Below are positions 43,502 through 56,100 of a stretch of 64,000 bases of DNA, piece by piece. Below the pieces are notes generated by a model, which saw only the letters and a program-made list of their open reading frames with translations, had not been told where the DNA came from and did no database searches. Positions within the stretch are counted from its first letter, which is position 1. Each line of letters starts with the position of its first letter. The stretch covers positions 1-64,000 of the forward strand of contig JALJEE010000939.1 in NCBI GenBank assembly GCA_023231475.1, in the 5' to 3' direction. The translations under genes were made by a program, and so were the position numbers. Origin of the DNA: Seison nebaliae (Eukaryota; Rotifera; Pararotatoria; Seisonacea; Seisonidae).

Positions 43502-45350
43502 TCTATGGGAGAAAGATGATGTAGAGTTTTATTGGTATTCGTCTAATTTATATTTTCTCCTATTTTTGTGTGATACGAAATATCTTCTAATATTCATATT
43601 GATTGACATCTATTCTTATATATAGAATATTCCATCAATTATATGGAAGTGAATAGACAATTATTTTCTGAAAATGAGTTTTTTTTTCAAATAATATATC
43701 GATATGTCGATCACTATTAGAGGAAGATGAGATGATATTATACTAGAATTGAAAGATATGCAAATAGAAATGGGGGAAAAGAAAGAACTTCTTTTCGTTC
43801 TTTCCATTCCTCCAATCTTTTGTTCTCTAACACGTAAAAGATCGTCGATTTCAATAGTGCAGCTACTCAAACAAAGAATTTAATGTAGGTCATCTTCTTG
43901 TAAAAGCACCTCATTCCATACGAGTAATTGACGTCTAATACCCAAAATGATTTTCTTAATGCAAAACCAGAATGAGATTTAGAAAAGAATGTTTTTTTAG
44001 AATGAAAATTCTTTAGAAGAAACTGGCGTTTAATGTTATCTTTTTCCTTCTTCTATGTGGTTTTACTCTCTCATTTTATAATGATGGAAGTTGAGTAGAC
44101 GAATCACCAGCACACTTTTAGCCACGTCAGCTTATTTATCGTTTTCGACTTATGATTAACCGTCCAACATCTCTTTTATGAATGATGTGCGTTGTTGCAC
44201 ATATCACTCTCTTATTTGATCGGAAGATAGAATATCGTGCTTTTTAATCAATCACTCTCCTCATGCGTTCATATATACCGTTCATAGATATTCGTTCATA
44301 CTAGGAAAAGGCCATCGATCGTTTAGTGTTGATGTATAAGAAAATGTAAGTTAGTTAATATGTGAGATTTTATATATTTTTCCCGAAAATTTTATGTTGA
44401 TTAAAGAAACCATTAGCCAATTTTTTTCTCTCTACATTCTACTATAATTGTTATTACCAGTAATACCACTACCACCACTATTACTACTACGGAATCAGTA
44501 TCGTAGTTCGAAATAGTTGTCGGAATTATATAGGTCAAATAGAGAAATTTATCTGTCTATAACTTTCCGTTCGTTCCCATCGTGCATTATCGAATCAATT
44601 AAAATCATTTAAACTCTGTTTGATCTTACTCTAATCGTCATCTGACTATCTGAAGAACATATTCTCAAATATCCAAACTATTCCGATAATTATATGAAAC
44701 TTCCTGTCTGTAAAAATAATTTACTTTTATAATAGAAACTAAATTTGAAATTGAAATCGAATTGAAAGAAACCTTTTCAATTTTTTAAAAATAATTAATA
44801 ATTTTAATTAATTAATTTCAGTAATCAGAGTCGCTTTCATGAGATAGAGGGACGGAATTGTTATTAAATGAATTTAAATGCATGGAAACGAAATTTTTGA
44901 ACATTTTGTAAACCGTCAATAAATGTTTTCAAATTGTTAAACATTTGTTAATGCTCTTACAATTCCTTAGAATACATTGATCTAAGGAATTTGTAAGGTC
45001 AATTACTTTTGTTCAAATGAAAACTAACATCATACTATAAGTCCTATATATTCGAGTGTTCGAGTATTCGATATATAATAAGAGAAAATTCATCGTTATC
45101 AATGTCTGCCATGATATATGATGGAAATCAAACTAAACTTTTGTTTGGTCAGTTGGTCACGCCACTATTAGAAGATAAGATATCTACATAGATGTATATT
45201 AGATACTTATCGATGTAATTCTATATTAATCAGCAAATTTATCAACAAATGTTGGCGATGTCAAATATAAGATGCGGAATATAAAACATAGAAATTTCTT
45301 GTTCGATAGTTTAATTTGAAAAATATTTTTAGAATTTAAATAATTTTATC
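43502..45350. other. Intergenic region between PLOD and the EGF gene
   Basis: 1.85 kb between divergent gene starts. No gene, RNA or repeat family recognised; it presumably contains both promoters. Confidence 0.5.
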
Positions 45351-45904
45351 ATGAAAATACTGACTATTTGGATATTAGTCATAAACATTATAATTTCAGT
45401 GTGTTAATATTTTAATTTAAATTCCTAAATATTTTATTTAGTTGCGCTAAATGAACCGTGTCGACGAAATCGATGCTTTAACGGAAGATGTACTAGTGAG
45501 TAAACCTTTTTTATTTTCAGTATTTTTATAATCAAATTATTATAGATAATAAATGCCTTTGTGATAAAGATTATGGCGGTGAACTGTGTGATCAATTAGT
45601 GACTGTACCACCACCTTGTCCAATAACACCTTGCCAATCGACGAGTACATGTGTTGATGGGATATGTCAATGCAATCCGGGTTTCACTGGTTTAATCTGT
45701 GACGAGATTCCTAATTTGGTATGTGGCGGTTCTGTATGTGTCCAAGCGAGTGATTGTATGCCTTCGGCTGGTACATCAGTTTGTAAGTGTCACGGAGGAT
45801 TTACTGGAAGGCATTGCGATCAACTTGGAATGGCTCCGCATACACTGAAATATTCTTCGTTAATTATTCTAACATCAATCCTAGTAGCATTCCATTATCT
45901 GTAA
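45351..45904 (+). CDS. Small secreted EGF-repeat protein with GPI-type C-terminus
   Basis: Three exons, 45351-45402, 45442-45495 and 45546-45904, give 154 residues. The introns are 39 and 50 nt; the second has a conventional GTGAGT donor, exceptional in this window. A signal peptide (MKILTIWILVINIIISVFA) is followed by three EGF-like modules: CRRNRCFNGRC...KCLCDKDYGGELC, then CPITPCQSTSTC...CQCNPGFTGLIC, then CGGSVCVQASDC...CKCHGGFTGRHC. The second and third end in the classic C-x-C-x(2)-G-[YF]-x-G-x-x-C form. After a short linker the protein ends in a hydrophobic stretch (SSLIILTSILVAFHYL) without a cytoplasmic tail, which suggests GPI anchoring. The exon 1 border was chosen to keep the frame; specific orthology is unknown. 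Confidence 0.8.
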
Positions 45905-47182
45905 CTGTTCTATTAGTCTTTTAAATTTTATTATTTTTGTTTTTATTTCAGTCAATATTTCAAAAAAGTGAAGAGTTCAAAGAAATAGAGAATATTTAAA
46001 TAAATACTTCATCCGCTTATATAGAAACTAACAAGGGAACCACATTTTTTCGCAATTGCCAAAGAAGCTGAAAAAATCATGCATATCCTAAGAATAATGT
46101 AAAGTAAGTTTAAAACAAAATTGGCTTCTGAATGGATTTTTAAGGTACATTTCTAGGCTATTTTATCTCCAATGTGTTGATGATAAGAAGAAGGCAGCCG
46201 AAAAATTTCATAATATTAAAATTATTATTAATATGATTTTTTTATATTATATTTTATATTAATATTATTAATAGACAAAGTAAATCAGGTTAATATCATA
46301 TGTCTAATTTTGTTCCGAACATCTCAATTCGTTCTACTATAAGATATTTGGTGAGTTTCTTAATTTCACAAATGAATATATTCATATAATACTATAATGA
46401 AAATATATGTTCAACAATGAAATCGAATAAGGTGAAAAGGACAACATCAAATCAACAAAAGTGATTGAAATTTAATTTAAGTGTTTTGAGTGATAAAATT
46501 ATAGTAATTGAACTAGAAATTATCTCATCATTATATGTCATCATATGACGATAAGATATCTTAATCATTATAAATAATATTTATTTGAGTTTAATTAAAG
46601 GTAAGTATTATTTATACGTAATGTTTCTCGCTACTAATTGTTTCGATACAAATATATGTTGTCGAGTGATGTGAAAATACCTTTTTTTATAAATCAAATT
46701 CTCGACGGGATAAATTGAAATATTGTTGATCGATCTATTCTTTTACGGTCAGTGGTAGGAGACCTACGTCCCACCGTTGTGGCTTTGGGAACGTGCATAG
46801 ACCACTGCGCTAGGAACGTCTCTTTTCTAGATAGTTTTTGAATCAGAGAAGGGTATAATGATAAATTAGATTATAATTACTTGTTAGAGGACAGATCTAT
46901 ATTTCCAATGAACATTTCATTAGTTTACATTAGGAGAATTTACAGTGAAGATAAGAAGAATTTAAAAGTGAAGCCAAGTTTAAACGAGAGCTTAGTGAAT
47001 GGGGACAGATTTCATTGAAATTTCCTCTAATTATTCTGTACGAGATAAGAATTGTTTTTATAAGAAGTGTAGTGAATGTACATTGTACGTTAGTGTCAGA
47101 AATAAAGTGAATTTAAAAGAAATTAAAAAGAGTTTTCATTTCAAATAACTTTCATTCAACTTCAAGTGTTTTTGGAAAGACA
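45905..47182. other. Intergenic region with reversed SINE
   Basis: 1.3 kb of AT-rich DNA between the EGF gene and the ACF1-like gene, with the tRNA-like repeat at 46743-46820. No other feature recognised. Confidence 0.5.
46743..46820 (-). mobile_element. tRNA-like SINE, copy 2
   Basis: Reverse complement of the repeat at 4698-4795. On the minus strand it reads tagcgcagtggtctatgcac, then gttcccaaagccacaacggt and ctcctaccactgaccgtaa. The block order and spacing match copy 1, with scattered differences, as expected for a dispersed, tRNA-derived SINE. Confidence 0.7.
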
Positions 47183-50100
47183 ATGCCTGTATTATTTGGT
47201 GCCTCATTTCAACCGCAAAAGAATCGTGTGAAAATAAAAGGATATTTCCCATGTAAATCAACGGGAGAATATTTTAAGACATATGAACAATTCTTTGAGA
47301 GACAATTACAATGTCGAGAGAAAAAATGGAAGAGTGCATTCAACAAAACGGAAAAAATGACTTTCGATGAAGCAAAAGAGAAAGAAGATAAAATTATTGA
47401 GAATCTCATAAAGGAGAATGGAAATTTCTTGAAAAGTTTAATCAATTTAATTCACTTCCACCACTTCGATCATTTGCTGACGATGAAGAGACATTTATAT
47501 CGCTTATGTGTCGATCATTTCTTCAATGGGGAGATTGTGTGTTATGGAGAAAAGAAAATTTTCCGTTGGAACGATAAAGTTAAAACGGAGATATTGGAAC
47601 GATTACCATCTGATTCTGAAACGATAATTAATTACAAAGTAAAGAATGAATTAAAAAATGAATTTGTCACTCATGAAAAACGATTAAAGTTTTCTTTTTT
47701 CTAAACATTCTACAAATATTTATTTCTTATTTTATTTCATTGTGACAGACGGCGGAATACATATTTGAAACAAGATTTCTTTTTCTCATTAATTCGCTTC
47801 ATCTCTTATCAAGACAATACGGGAAAATTCCTAATCGATGTTTAATTTTTATTTATTTGAAAAAATGAATTATAATATATTTCTAGGATCCATTCAAATC
47901 ATTTATTGATGAAGATGAAAATAAATATCGATTCGAATTAGATAAATTGGAGAAAATTGTTAAAGAATATAAAAAAGAATTGGAACAGAATGGAGATCAT
48001 CATAAAAAAGAATTGGAAGAGAAAGGAAATAATGATAAAAAAGAATTAGAAGAGAATGGAAATGATCATAAAAAAGAATCAGAGGAAAAGAAAAAAATGG
48101 GAATACCAAAGAATAAAATAGCATTCTTAATTCTCGACGGAAATTTCATCGAAGTTATTTTTCATTTATTTTCTTGTATTCTTTTTGTTGTTGTTGTTGT
48201 TGTTATTACGTTCTTCAATTTATTTTTGAAGATATTTATAATAAATTGATTTTAATAACAACTAAATTATCGATTTCATCTGCTTCACTTATTCAATTTA
48301 AAGAAAAATAATTTTTCATATTTTGAATAATTTTTATGGAAATCAACAAAAAAATATTTTTAATTTCAATTTCATTCTAAAAGAACTTTTATCATATTCA
48401 TCTGAAACAATTGATGTTTTTGTAGAAAAAGAAATTACCAGAAAAGAAATTACAAGAAAATAAATTAAAACGAAAGAAATTACCAGAAAAGAAGATCATT
48501 CGAATGGAAATGTTGCAGAAACCGGAATCTCGTAAAATTGTAGCGATGTCGAAAGAAGTTAATATTTTTAATTTAATCATAAAAATATAATTTGACATTT
48601 TCTCTCAAGAAAATGCCAGAATTCCCAGAAATCGTTTCGAGAATTCCATTAGATAAATTTGACGATTGTTTTCGCATCATTCAATTTTTAAATACGAAAA
48701 TGAAATTTTTCAACGTTGAAATGTTTAAAGAAGATTTTATTTCGTTAAGATGGGGAAATGTGGAAGAGATCGATAATTATATGAACGAGATTGTAAATAA
48801 GAAGAAGATTAATCATAATCCGATATTTCGATCGGGCAGGAACATGATCAATAATTTCTTTCAAATCGATGACAAAGAGCCGATGTTCACTATGGGAATG
48901 TTGGAAGAGGCATTACATGAGAAAAATGGAAATGGAATTCTTTCAAAATTGCTCGTTTTCCTTTTAGATTCGATATTGGAGATATCTGATAATTATTATC
49001 ATGATTTTTGTGAAAAGAATCAAATCGAAATGGTCAATGATAAACCGATGTCAAAAGGAATTTCTTATTTCACCGATAATTTCTTATTTACTAAATTCCG
49101 ATCTACTATGGATAAAAAATTCGCTGTGAGAAAATTTAAAGCGAGTTCGAATACGGTAAAGGTTTGTCTTACAGCGTGTAAAAATCTCTGTCATCCGTCA
49201 ATGCCAAAATCGACGATTTGGCGAGATTTCCGTAAAGAACTTCCATCGGCGTCGTTGACAGGAGAAGGATGTGATCCGATGTGTATAAATTATCCATTTC
49301 TCATCGATTTATTATGGAAATTGAAGAATGTGAATAATATGAGAGTGAAAGAATTTTCAAAACATTTAACACAAAAATTCAATATATTATTCTTAACAAT
49401 TCATGGACGTTTATATGAAACGATGATTTTAGATTCAACCACAATTAGTGAAATGATTCGATGTTATTATTTAATCACTGATATCAACGGTTGTTTGCCC
49501 GGTTGTGCTATTAACAACAAAAGTCAATATCAAGAAGAGAAATTGAGCCGAAGAAGTGAAATGTTGAAAATTGTTGAGAAATTGTCATTTTATTCCGTCT
49601 ACGATTTATCGGTGAAAGAGAAGATTATGTTGATTGATGATTTAATGGAAATGTTATTGAGTTCTCATAATTTCTTTAAGTTCAATGATAAACAACGAGC
49701 GAGATTACATTGTTTGGAGAAAGATTTGATGGAAATGTATATTGGAGAACGGAAACGACGAGAAATGTTCATTGCGAAAATCGAATTTGAGAAGAATTAT
49801 AAAAAAAATGAGAAAACAAAAGAGAAATCGATTCAATTGAGAAATGAATCGATAATAAAATTTAAAAATTTTTCAAAAAAAACAATTTCTTTAAAATCGA
49901 AAGTTTATCGATTGAGATATCTATCAGCAATAGAACCTATAGGAATCGATCGATTTCAACGATGTTATTATCTCGATTGGAATTCCTCCTCAATTCTCAT
50001 ACGACAACCAATAGAAGATGAGAAGATTTCCTGGAGTTTTATTTCAACGAAAGAAATGTTCGATGATTTAGTATCGTCGTTAGATGTGAAGACGAATAGA

Positions 50101-51288
50101 CAAGAGACATTATTATATACGAGATTAATGGATGATTATGATATGTATCAAGAAATGTTGGATTATTGTCCTGAACAATTTTATTCCGATCGAAATAAAT
50201 TCCGGAAAATCATTTCGTTAGAAGAAGATAATTCAACGAGAGATTCATTAATTGAATCGATTAAATCATTTATCGATGAATTAACTGAACATAATTTATT
50301 ATCATTAAATCGTCGAAAATTGAAAACGATCGATATCCTGTTAGATGATGATGTAAGAATCAATATTTCCAAAATGGAAATTTTCACTTCACAATTTGTC
50401 GATTCAACTTTATTTATTGGTAAATTGGATCATTCTGATATTGAAGAACGTTTCGTTATCTCACAGAAATGTAAAATGATCGTGAAAGCGATTAAGATAA
50501 TTGTGGAGAATTTGAACGAATCAGCACTCGTTCAACCGATGAATTGTCGAGAGGAAAAAATTAAAAATTTCACACAATTCTCACTACCAAATCAGCTTCC
50601 ATTTCTTCTTTATGATTGTTTGGAGAATTGGATGATATCATTATCGTCAGTGACAAGTTACTCGCAAATCGCTCTTCATTTACAATCATTGAAACGATCT
50701 CTCGTTTATCAACATGACATATGGAATGATGTTTTCGAGGGTGATAAACGACGACGACGTTTTAAAATTGGTGAATGTAAAAAATGTGGAAATAATTACA
50801 CAATTCGTCAATGGAATTCAATACATTGTTCGGATTGTGATGTCGATAATTCATCAAATTTGTCAGATAAAGAAAATGGTGAATTAAATGGAATGTTGAG
50901 AGAGGAGAAAGAGGATGGCAATGGAGTAACAGTTTCAATAATGAACAATAATAAGAAATTGACGAAACAAGAAACTCCGTCGAAGAAGATCCAATTGAAA
51001 TTGACTCATTTCATTCCCAATCTCACCAATGGAATTTCTCAAAATATGAATAAATTAGAAAATGACGAACAGAAAAATGAAAAGAAAATTGAAGAAATTC
51101 AAATTGAAGACGATGAAAAAGATGAGGATGAAGACATTATTTATGAGAGTGACGATTATGAAATTCCAGAAAAGAAAATAACCAATTTTAGGAAAAGAAG
51201 TCTAACGAAACATCAAAATAGTTCGATGAACAATCAACCGACTAAACAACGGAAAATTATCCAAGAGCCAGTGACTATCTGCGACTGA
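47183..51288 (+). CDS. BAZ1A: ACF1/BAZ1A-type ISWI-partner protein, C-terminally reduced
   Basis: Five exons, 47183-47688, 47749-47839, 47887-48153, 48426-48557 and 48610-51288, give 1224 residues in one frame. The WAC domain occupies about 1-110 (KGYFPCKSTGEYFKTYEQFF, FERQLQCREKKW). The WAKZ-like region spans the first intron (YKVKNELKN... RRNTYLKQDFFFSLIRF). A charged coiled coil with KKELEE repeats follows, then the DDT domain at about 335-440 (DDCFRIIQFLNTKMKFF, MFTMGMLEEAL). WHIM blocks include SFYSVYDLSVKEKIMLIDDL and IGIDRFQRCYYLDWN. ACF1 partners the ISWI ATPase in nucleosome spacing. After HLQSLKRSLVYQHD, where a PHD finger should start, only CKKCGNNYTIRQWNSIHCSDC is present, then an acidic Ser-rich tail; no complete PHD or bromodomain remains. 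The intron at 48154-48425 is the least certain. Confidence 0.85.
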
Positions 51289-52660
51289 ACTTCCGAGATA
51301 TCGATAAATGTCGAATAAAGTCTAATATGAACATTCTTTAAAGAAGACGAATTGTAAATATGATATGCGTTCGTATAATTTTCATTTTAATTAATTTCAA
51401 TTCTCTTTATTATATGATTCTTAATAATTATGATTCTAAGCTTTATATTAATTTTGATGGTGAGAATCATAAAAATTCCATAATTGATCTCAATTATCCC
51501 GTTCATCCTCAATGAAACCGATTCGCATCGTTTCAAATTATTAATTCTCTTAATTTCATTTATTCTCTTTATTGTTCGCCATTTTTTTCAAGTTTCTTTT
51601 TTAGTTTACTCAACTTTCTCAATTCTGCCAAAGTTTCTTTAAATAAAATTCTAAAATTTCAATTAATAATCTAAAATTTCCCAAATTTCACTTCATAAAT
51701 TATAATTATAAAATAAACAAATTTATTCTAACAATTATTTGTCTTTATCACTAGAGAAAATATTTATCATTTTATGATATGGCAAATTGATTAATTGAGA
51801 AATTAGAAAATTTGGTGGTTAAAAACTAAAAGAAGCTAAAATTTCACTTTTACATGAATGAAAATTGGAATAAAATAAAGTTGATTATTTCTTTTTGAAA
51901 ATTCAAACATGTGTCAAATAATTAACAACAACGTTATTTTATAATAGTACAAATTATTAATATCAATGATATGTTCTGATAATATTGATGGCAAATTCTA
52001 GGATTTATATATGTTGTATTAATCGAATGCATGATTTATATAATAAGAAATATTTCATCATTTCATTTATTCTTTTTTATTTGTCATAGATAGATTTTTA
52101 TCTAACATATTTCTCAAAATTTAAAAAAGATTCAAAATGGGTCACGAAAATGTGTGGAAAAGTCATTCGAAAACGATGGGACAGGGCTCGAGACATTGGT
52201 TCAATTTTCCTTTTCTTAAAATTATAATTAAAATTTCCTTTTTAGTCGCGTCTGCTCCAATCGTCATGGAATAATTCGTAAATATAATTTAAATATGTGT
52301 CGTCAATGCTTCAGACAATATGCTCCAAAAATCGGTTTTATGAAAGTTAATTTTAATTTTAATTCCTTTTAATTCATCTATTTTTTGTTTTGTGTCAATT
52401 CTCAAAAAAATGTTCGATTTACGATTACTAGTTGGATTAAAGACTAAAATTTTTCATTTATATTTCTTATATAAATTAAAATACAAATAAAATAAAATAA
52501 AAAATATGTCAATAAGTTTTCTTTTCGAATGCTCATATATTTTCTGACAGAATTACATCAAAAAAATTTATGAAAATAAAATGATTTTGTCCCATTGAGA
52601 TGGAAATGAAATAAATAAATTTCTCTTTCATTCTTTCATCAAATAAATCTTTTCATCAAA
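51289..52660. other. Intergenic region downstream of the ACF1-like gene
   Basis: 1.4 kb, AT-rich. I searched for missing PHD or bromodomain exons on the plus strand and found no open frame with such motifs. Nothing else recognised. Confidence 0.5.
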
Positions 52661-52684
52661 TTCAGTTTGTTCAATTCATTCGGC

Positions 52685-53117
52685 TAATGTGTTCGCCAAT
52701 TGTTTCTTGATGAATAAATACAATTTATATTTTTGGAAATCATTCAAATCTTTCTCGTTTCGGACGATTAGGCCTCCTAACTCCTTCAACATCGTCTTCC
52801 ACCATTTTATCCACATTTCTACAAATAATATGACAAATACTATAATGATAGAAATGAGACTGACTTGTTTGAACGAAGAATTGATCGGAATTTTGGAATA
52901 ATTCCGGATGCGTATAAATGATTTTACTCATACTTTTCGTAAATTGATTTGGTGCTTCGACAGCATCATCACCATCGTTCGTGATTGGGAAATCGGTAAT
53001 TTTGTTCGATCGTCTGTTTATCATATTATATGACTCATTATCATGCACACGACACGAAGAGAAATAGAACGACAGTTGTAATAGAAAGACTATTGAAGTT
53101 ATTGAATGAAACTTCAT
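52685..53117 (-). CDS. Small secreted protein, unknown; two possible C-termini
   Basis: ATG at 53117 opens a frame with a clear signal peptide (FHSITSIVFLLQLSFYFSSC). Read straight through, it stops at 52740 after 125 residues, ending RPNRPKRERFE. Alternatively, a 44-nt segment from GTCAGT near 52865 to TTTGTAG near 52822 can be removed as an intron. The frame then continues as MWIKWWKTMLKELGGLIV... to a stop at about 52685, giving a basic helical C-terminus. Both versions are open. The spliced form fits local intron length but its donor would be GTC. The mature region contains paired basics (NRR, KR), so a neuropeptide or hormone precursor is conceivable, but I recognise no peptide family. 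Confidence 0.5.
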
Positions 53118-56100
53118 CTCTGATGGGGAAGTAGAAGAGGAAGAAATTGGAGGAAATGGAAACTTCAGGAAATCTTCTACGGAAACAAATAAAAAATTTT
53201 TTGTGTTGAGTAAACGAAAATTTTAGTGGAGATATCTCATCTTTTAATAGATAGGTGTAGAGATGTGTGCCATAATAATATTAAACATTTCCCTAAATGA
53301 TTATTAGTTTTCCATTAAGGAAATGTCACGAAAGAGAGCACTAATATTCATTAGATTGAATGGAAAAATAAAACAAATTGAACAATTTCCTTTATTCTCT
53401 TACCGTACCTCTCATTATTATCGTTAATGTTATTGAAATCAATTTCTTTCGAGAATCAAACGTAATTTCTTCAAAGATTTTTTATTAGATTTCTATTCGA
53501 TCTCATCTTTCCTTCTGATCAAACATTTCATATCGTTAGATCATAACAAAGCCACCAGACATTATTGGCAGTTTATGGTATATGCCGATTCTCTTTCAAA
53601 TTTATTCGAATTATCTCATGACATAAATAGAACGATGATAATTTGGAATGATAAGACATTTTATTCTATACTACACCTTCAAATGGTATACATGTTGATT
53701 CTGATCGTAATTATTGTTGTTTTACAGAAACGGCAATGTGAGAATATGGAGTAGAATGGATGAATAAGATAAATCGAATACAGTTTAGAATAAATCGAGG
53801 AAACTGTTATTATGATAGTTGACTTTTTAGTCAAAGTCTACATTCAAACTTAATAATGTTTAATGCATTCTCATTAAATAACTTATAGGATGAATAGTGG
53901 GAAGATTAATGACATTCATTAATGAACTTGCCCATATTTCTTTTTTGGAAGTTGCATTAAACTTATTTTCTTAAGGTAAATCTAAAATATTATAATTGTG
54001 CTTAACGTAGAAAATAGATAATATCATCTTCCACTTTCTAAATAGATACGATTACTAAGAAAGAAAGAGTGGATAAATAGACGATGTCATACATAACTAG
54101 ATTGATATGCACTAAAAGAAGCTAAAATTTGATACGTCTGAAGCAAGAAAAGGATAAATATTTAATTAATAATTATCATAATTTTTGCCCGGTTACTGTT
54201 GCTCTTGATGGTTTTTTTTTGTTGAGTGGGGGAGTAGTTGTTAAAATTTTCTTGCACACATTCTATTTTTCATCAAATCCTCAATTCTTTGGAAACTATT
54301 TCTGATGAATATATTAAGTATGAATGAAGGAAATCGATGTTACTAATAATAATCGAAAAGAAGAATGATGAATGACGTCCGATTTTTCCGACAGAACTAC
54401 CAACCGAAACGATGACATTAATTTGTTTAGTTAATGATAAAATGATTCTTAGTCCTCATTCAATCACATATTCCTTCAAACAAATGAAGGAAACGTAAAG
54501 ACATTTTCTTTTTCAATTTGTACAAAAATCGATTGGTTGTACCTCCACTCCTAAATACAGGACAAAAATGTATTTAATAATATTTCTCCTGATGTCTCTT
54601 ATGTGAGATGATAGAATTTTCGTTTAATTTCGTTTGCATTAAATGTATTTTGGTGCGGAAAGAAAGAAGTATTATGTTTCGATAATTTTGAAGAAATAAA
54701 ATGATAATAAACAGATCTAATTGTGGATAATAATGGAAATATTTGGCATGGAATAATATTCGGAATGATCATCCTTCTCTATCAGTTAATTATCAACACC
54801 GAAAAATGACTTTAATTATTCTTCTGCCATTCTTCTTGTAAAGTAAATTGAAAGAAAATCCAACCAACCCCAAACAAAAGAAGAAGATGATATGTGTAAT
54901 CAAATCAGAAATATGAATAGAGTGAATGTGAAGAAATCCCAAGAATCAGGGAACTTATTTTGAACAATAACTCATTTCGCTGTGTCACTAATAAATGAGT
55001 ATTCTATTCACCAATTCTTACAAGATTTAAGTATACCAATATAATATGAAGTATAAGAATATTAAAAGTTGCAATTCTCTCATTGCGGCAACCACCTCAC
55101 TCCTCCCCAATTCCAATATAAAACGTCAAAACATAAAAACATTTCCTATAAATCATAGAAAATGTTAAGAGAATTGAAATACTTCAAAAATTGTTTTTGA
55201 TTTTGTTATATTAAAATTCGAAGACTTCAGCAATACGAGAATATGTTGAGGAATCAATATCACTGTCCAACAATTTTTTATAAAACTGCTAAATAACATT
55301 TTTATAAGAATGAGAATTGTCGTTGTATGAAAAACGTGGAACCTTAGTTTAGTGCCGTTACTTTAATGTGTCGATAACATTTTAGTCAAATTATTAATCG
55401 AAATGCAAATGATGCATTAATAAGAACACTTTCAGAAAACAAACAATATTTATTGAGTTACAAATTAGTTAACGAAATGCTTCAACGAAAAAAAAATGTG
55501 CAACTAAATGTAATTTTAACATGTTTCGATAACCATTTTAAAAGGAAATAAGATATATTCAAATTCTTGGTGTTCTTGAATAATTCAAGGATCTTTATAA
55601 ATTTATTTTAACCTAATTCAATGTATCAGGAACTAAATAAAATGCATTTGAAATTGAAGGAAGTGAATATTCTTATTAAATTAATATTAATAGTTCACAA
55701 TTTTCGTTAATTCTTTTTCAATTTCTGAAAAATTCCAAGTGGAAAACAGTTTAACCTAGTTAAAATTTATAATTAAAATAATTAGTTTCTTTTTACCATT
55801 TGCTTCTTAAATTAAACAAAAAATCAGAATAAGTTTCTTCGTCAGTAATAAATTTTAGTTTAATTAATTCGATATTCGTTGTAGGAATTCTCCATCCTTT
55901 TACGATATCATTTATATGGACGAAATGGAAGTAATGAAATATTTAAAAATTTGCTAATACATTTTGGAAATAATGAATCGTTCATTGTTTCGACAGAACG
56001 CACATGTGCACCAAAATTGCGTTTATCGATATTACTGAGAATGTGGTTGTTTTGTTTGATATGAAGAAGATTGTGTGTCTGTAAATAATATGAAACTCTT

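Noticed and set aside
52689..52901. Plus-strand 70-codon frame
   Set aside because: Overlaps the minus-strand secreted protein, which has a signal peptide and better evidence.
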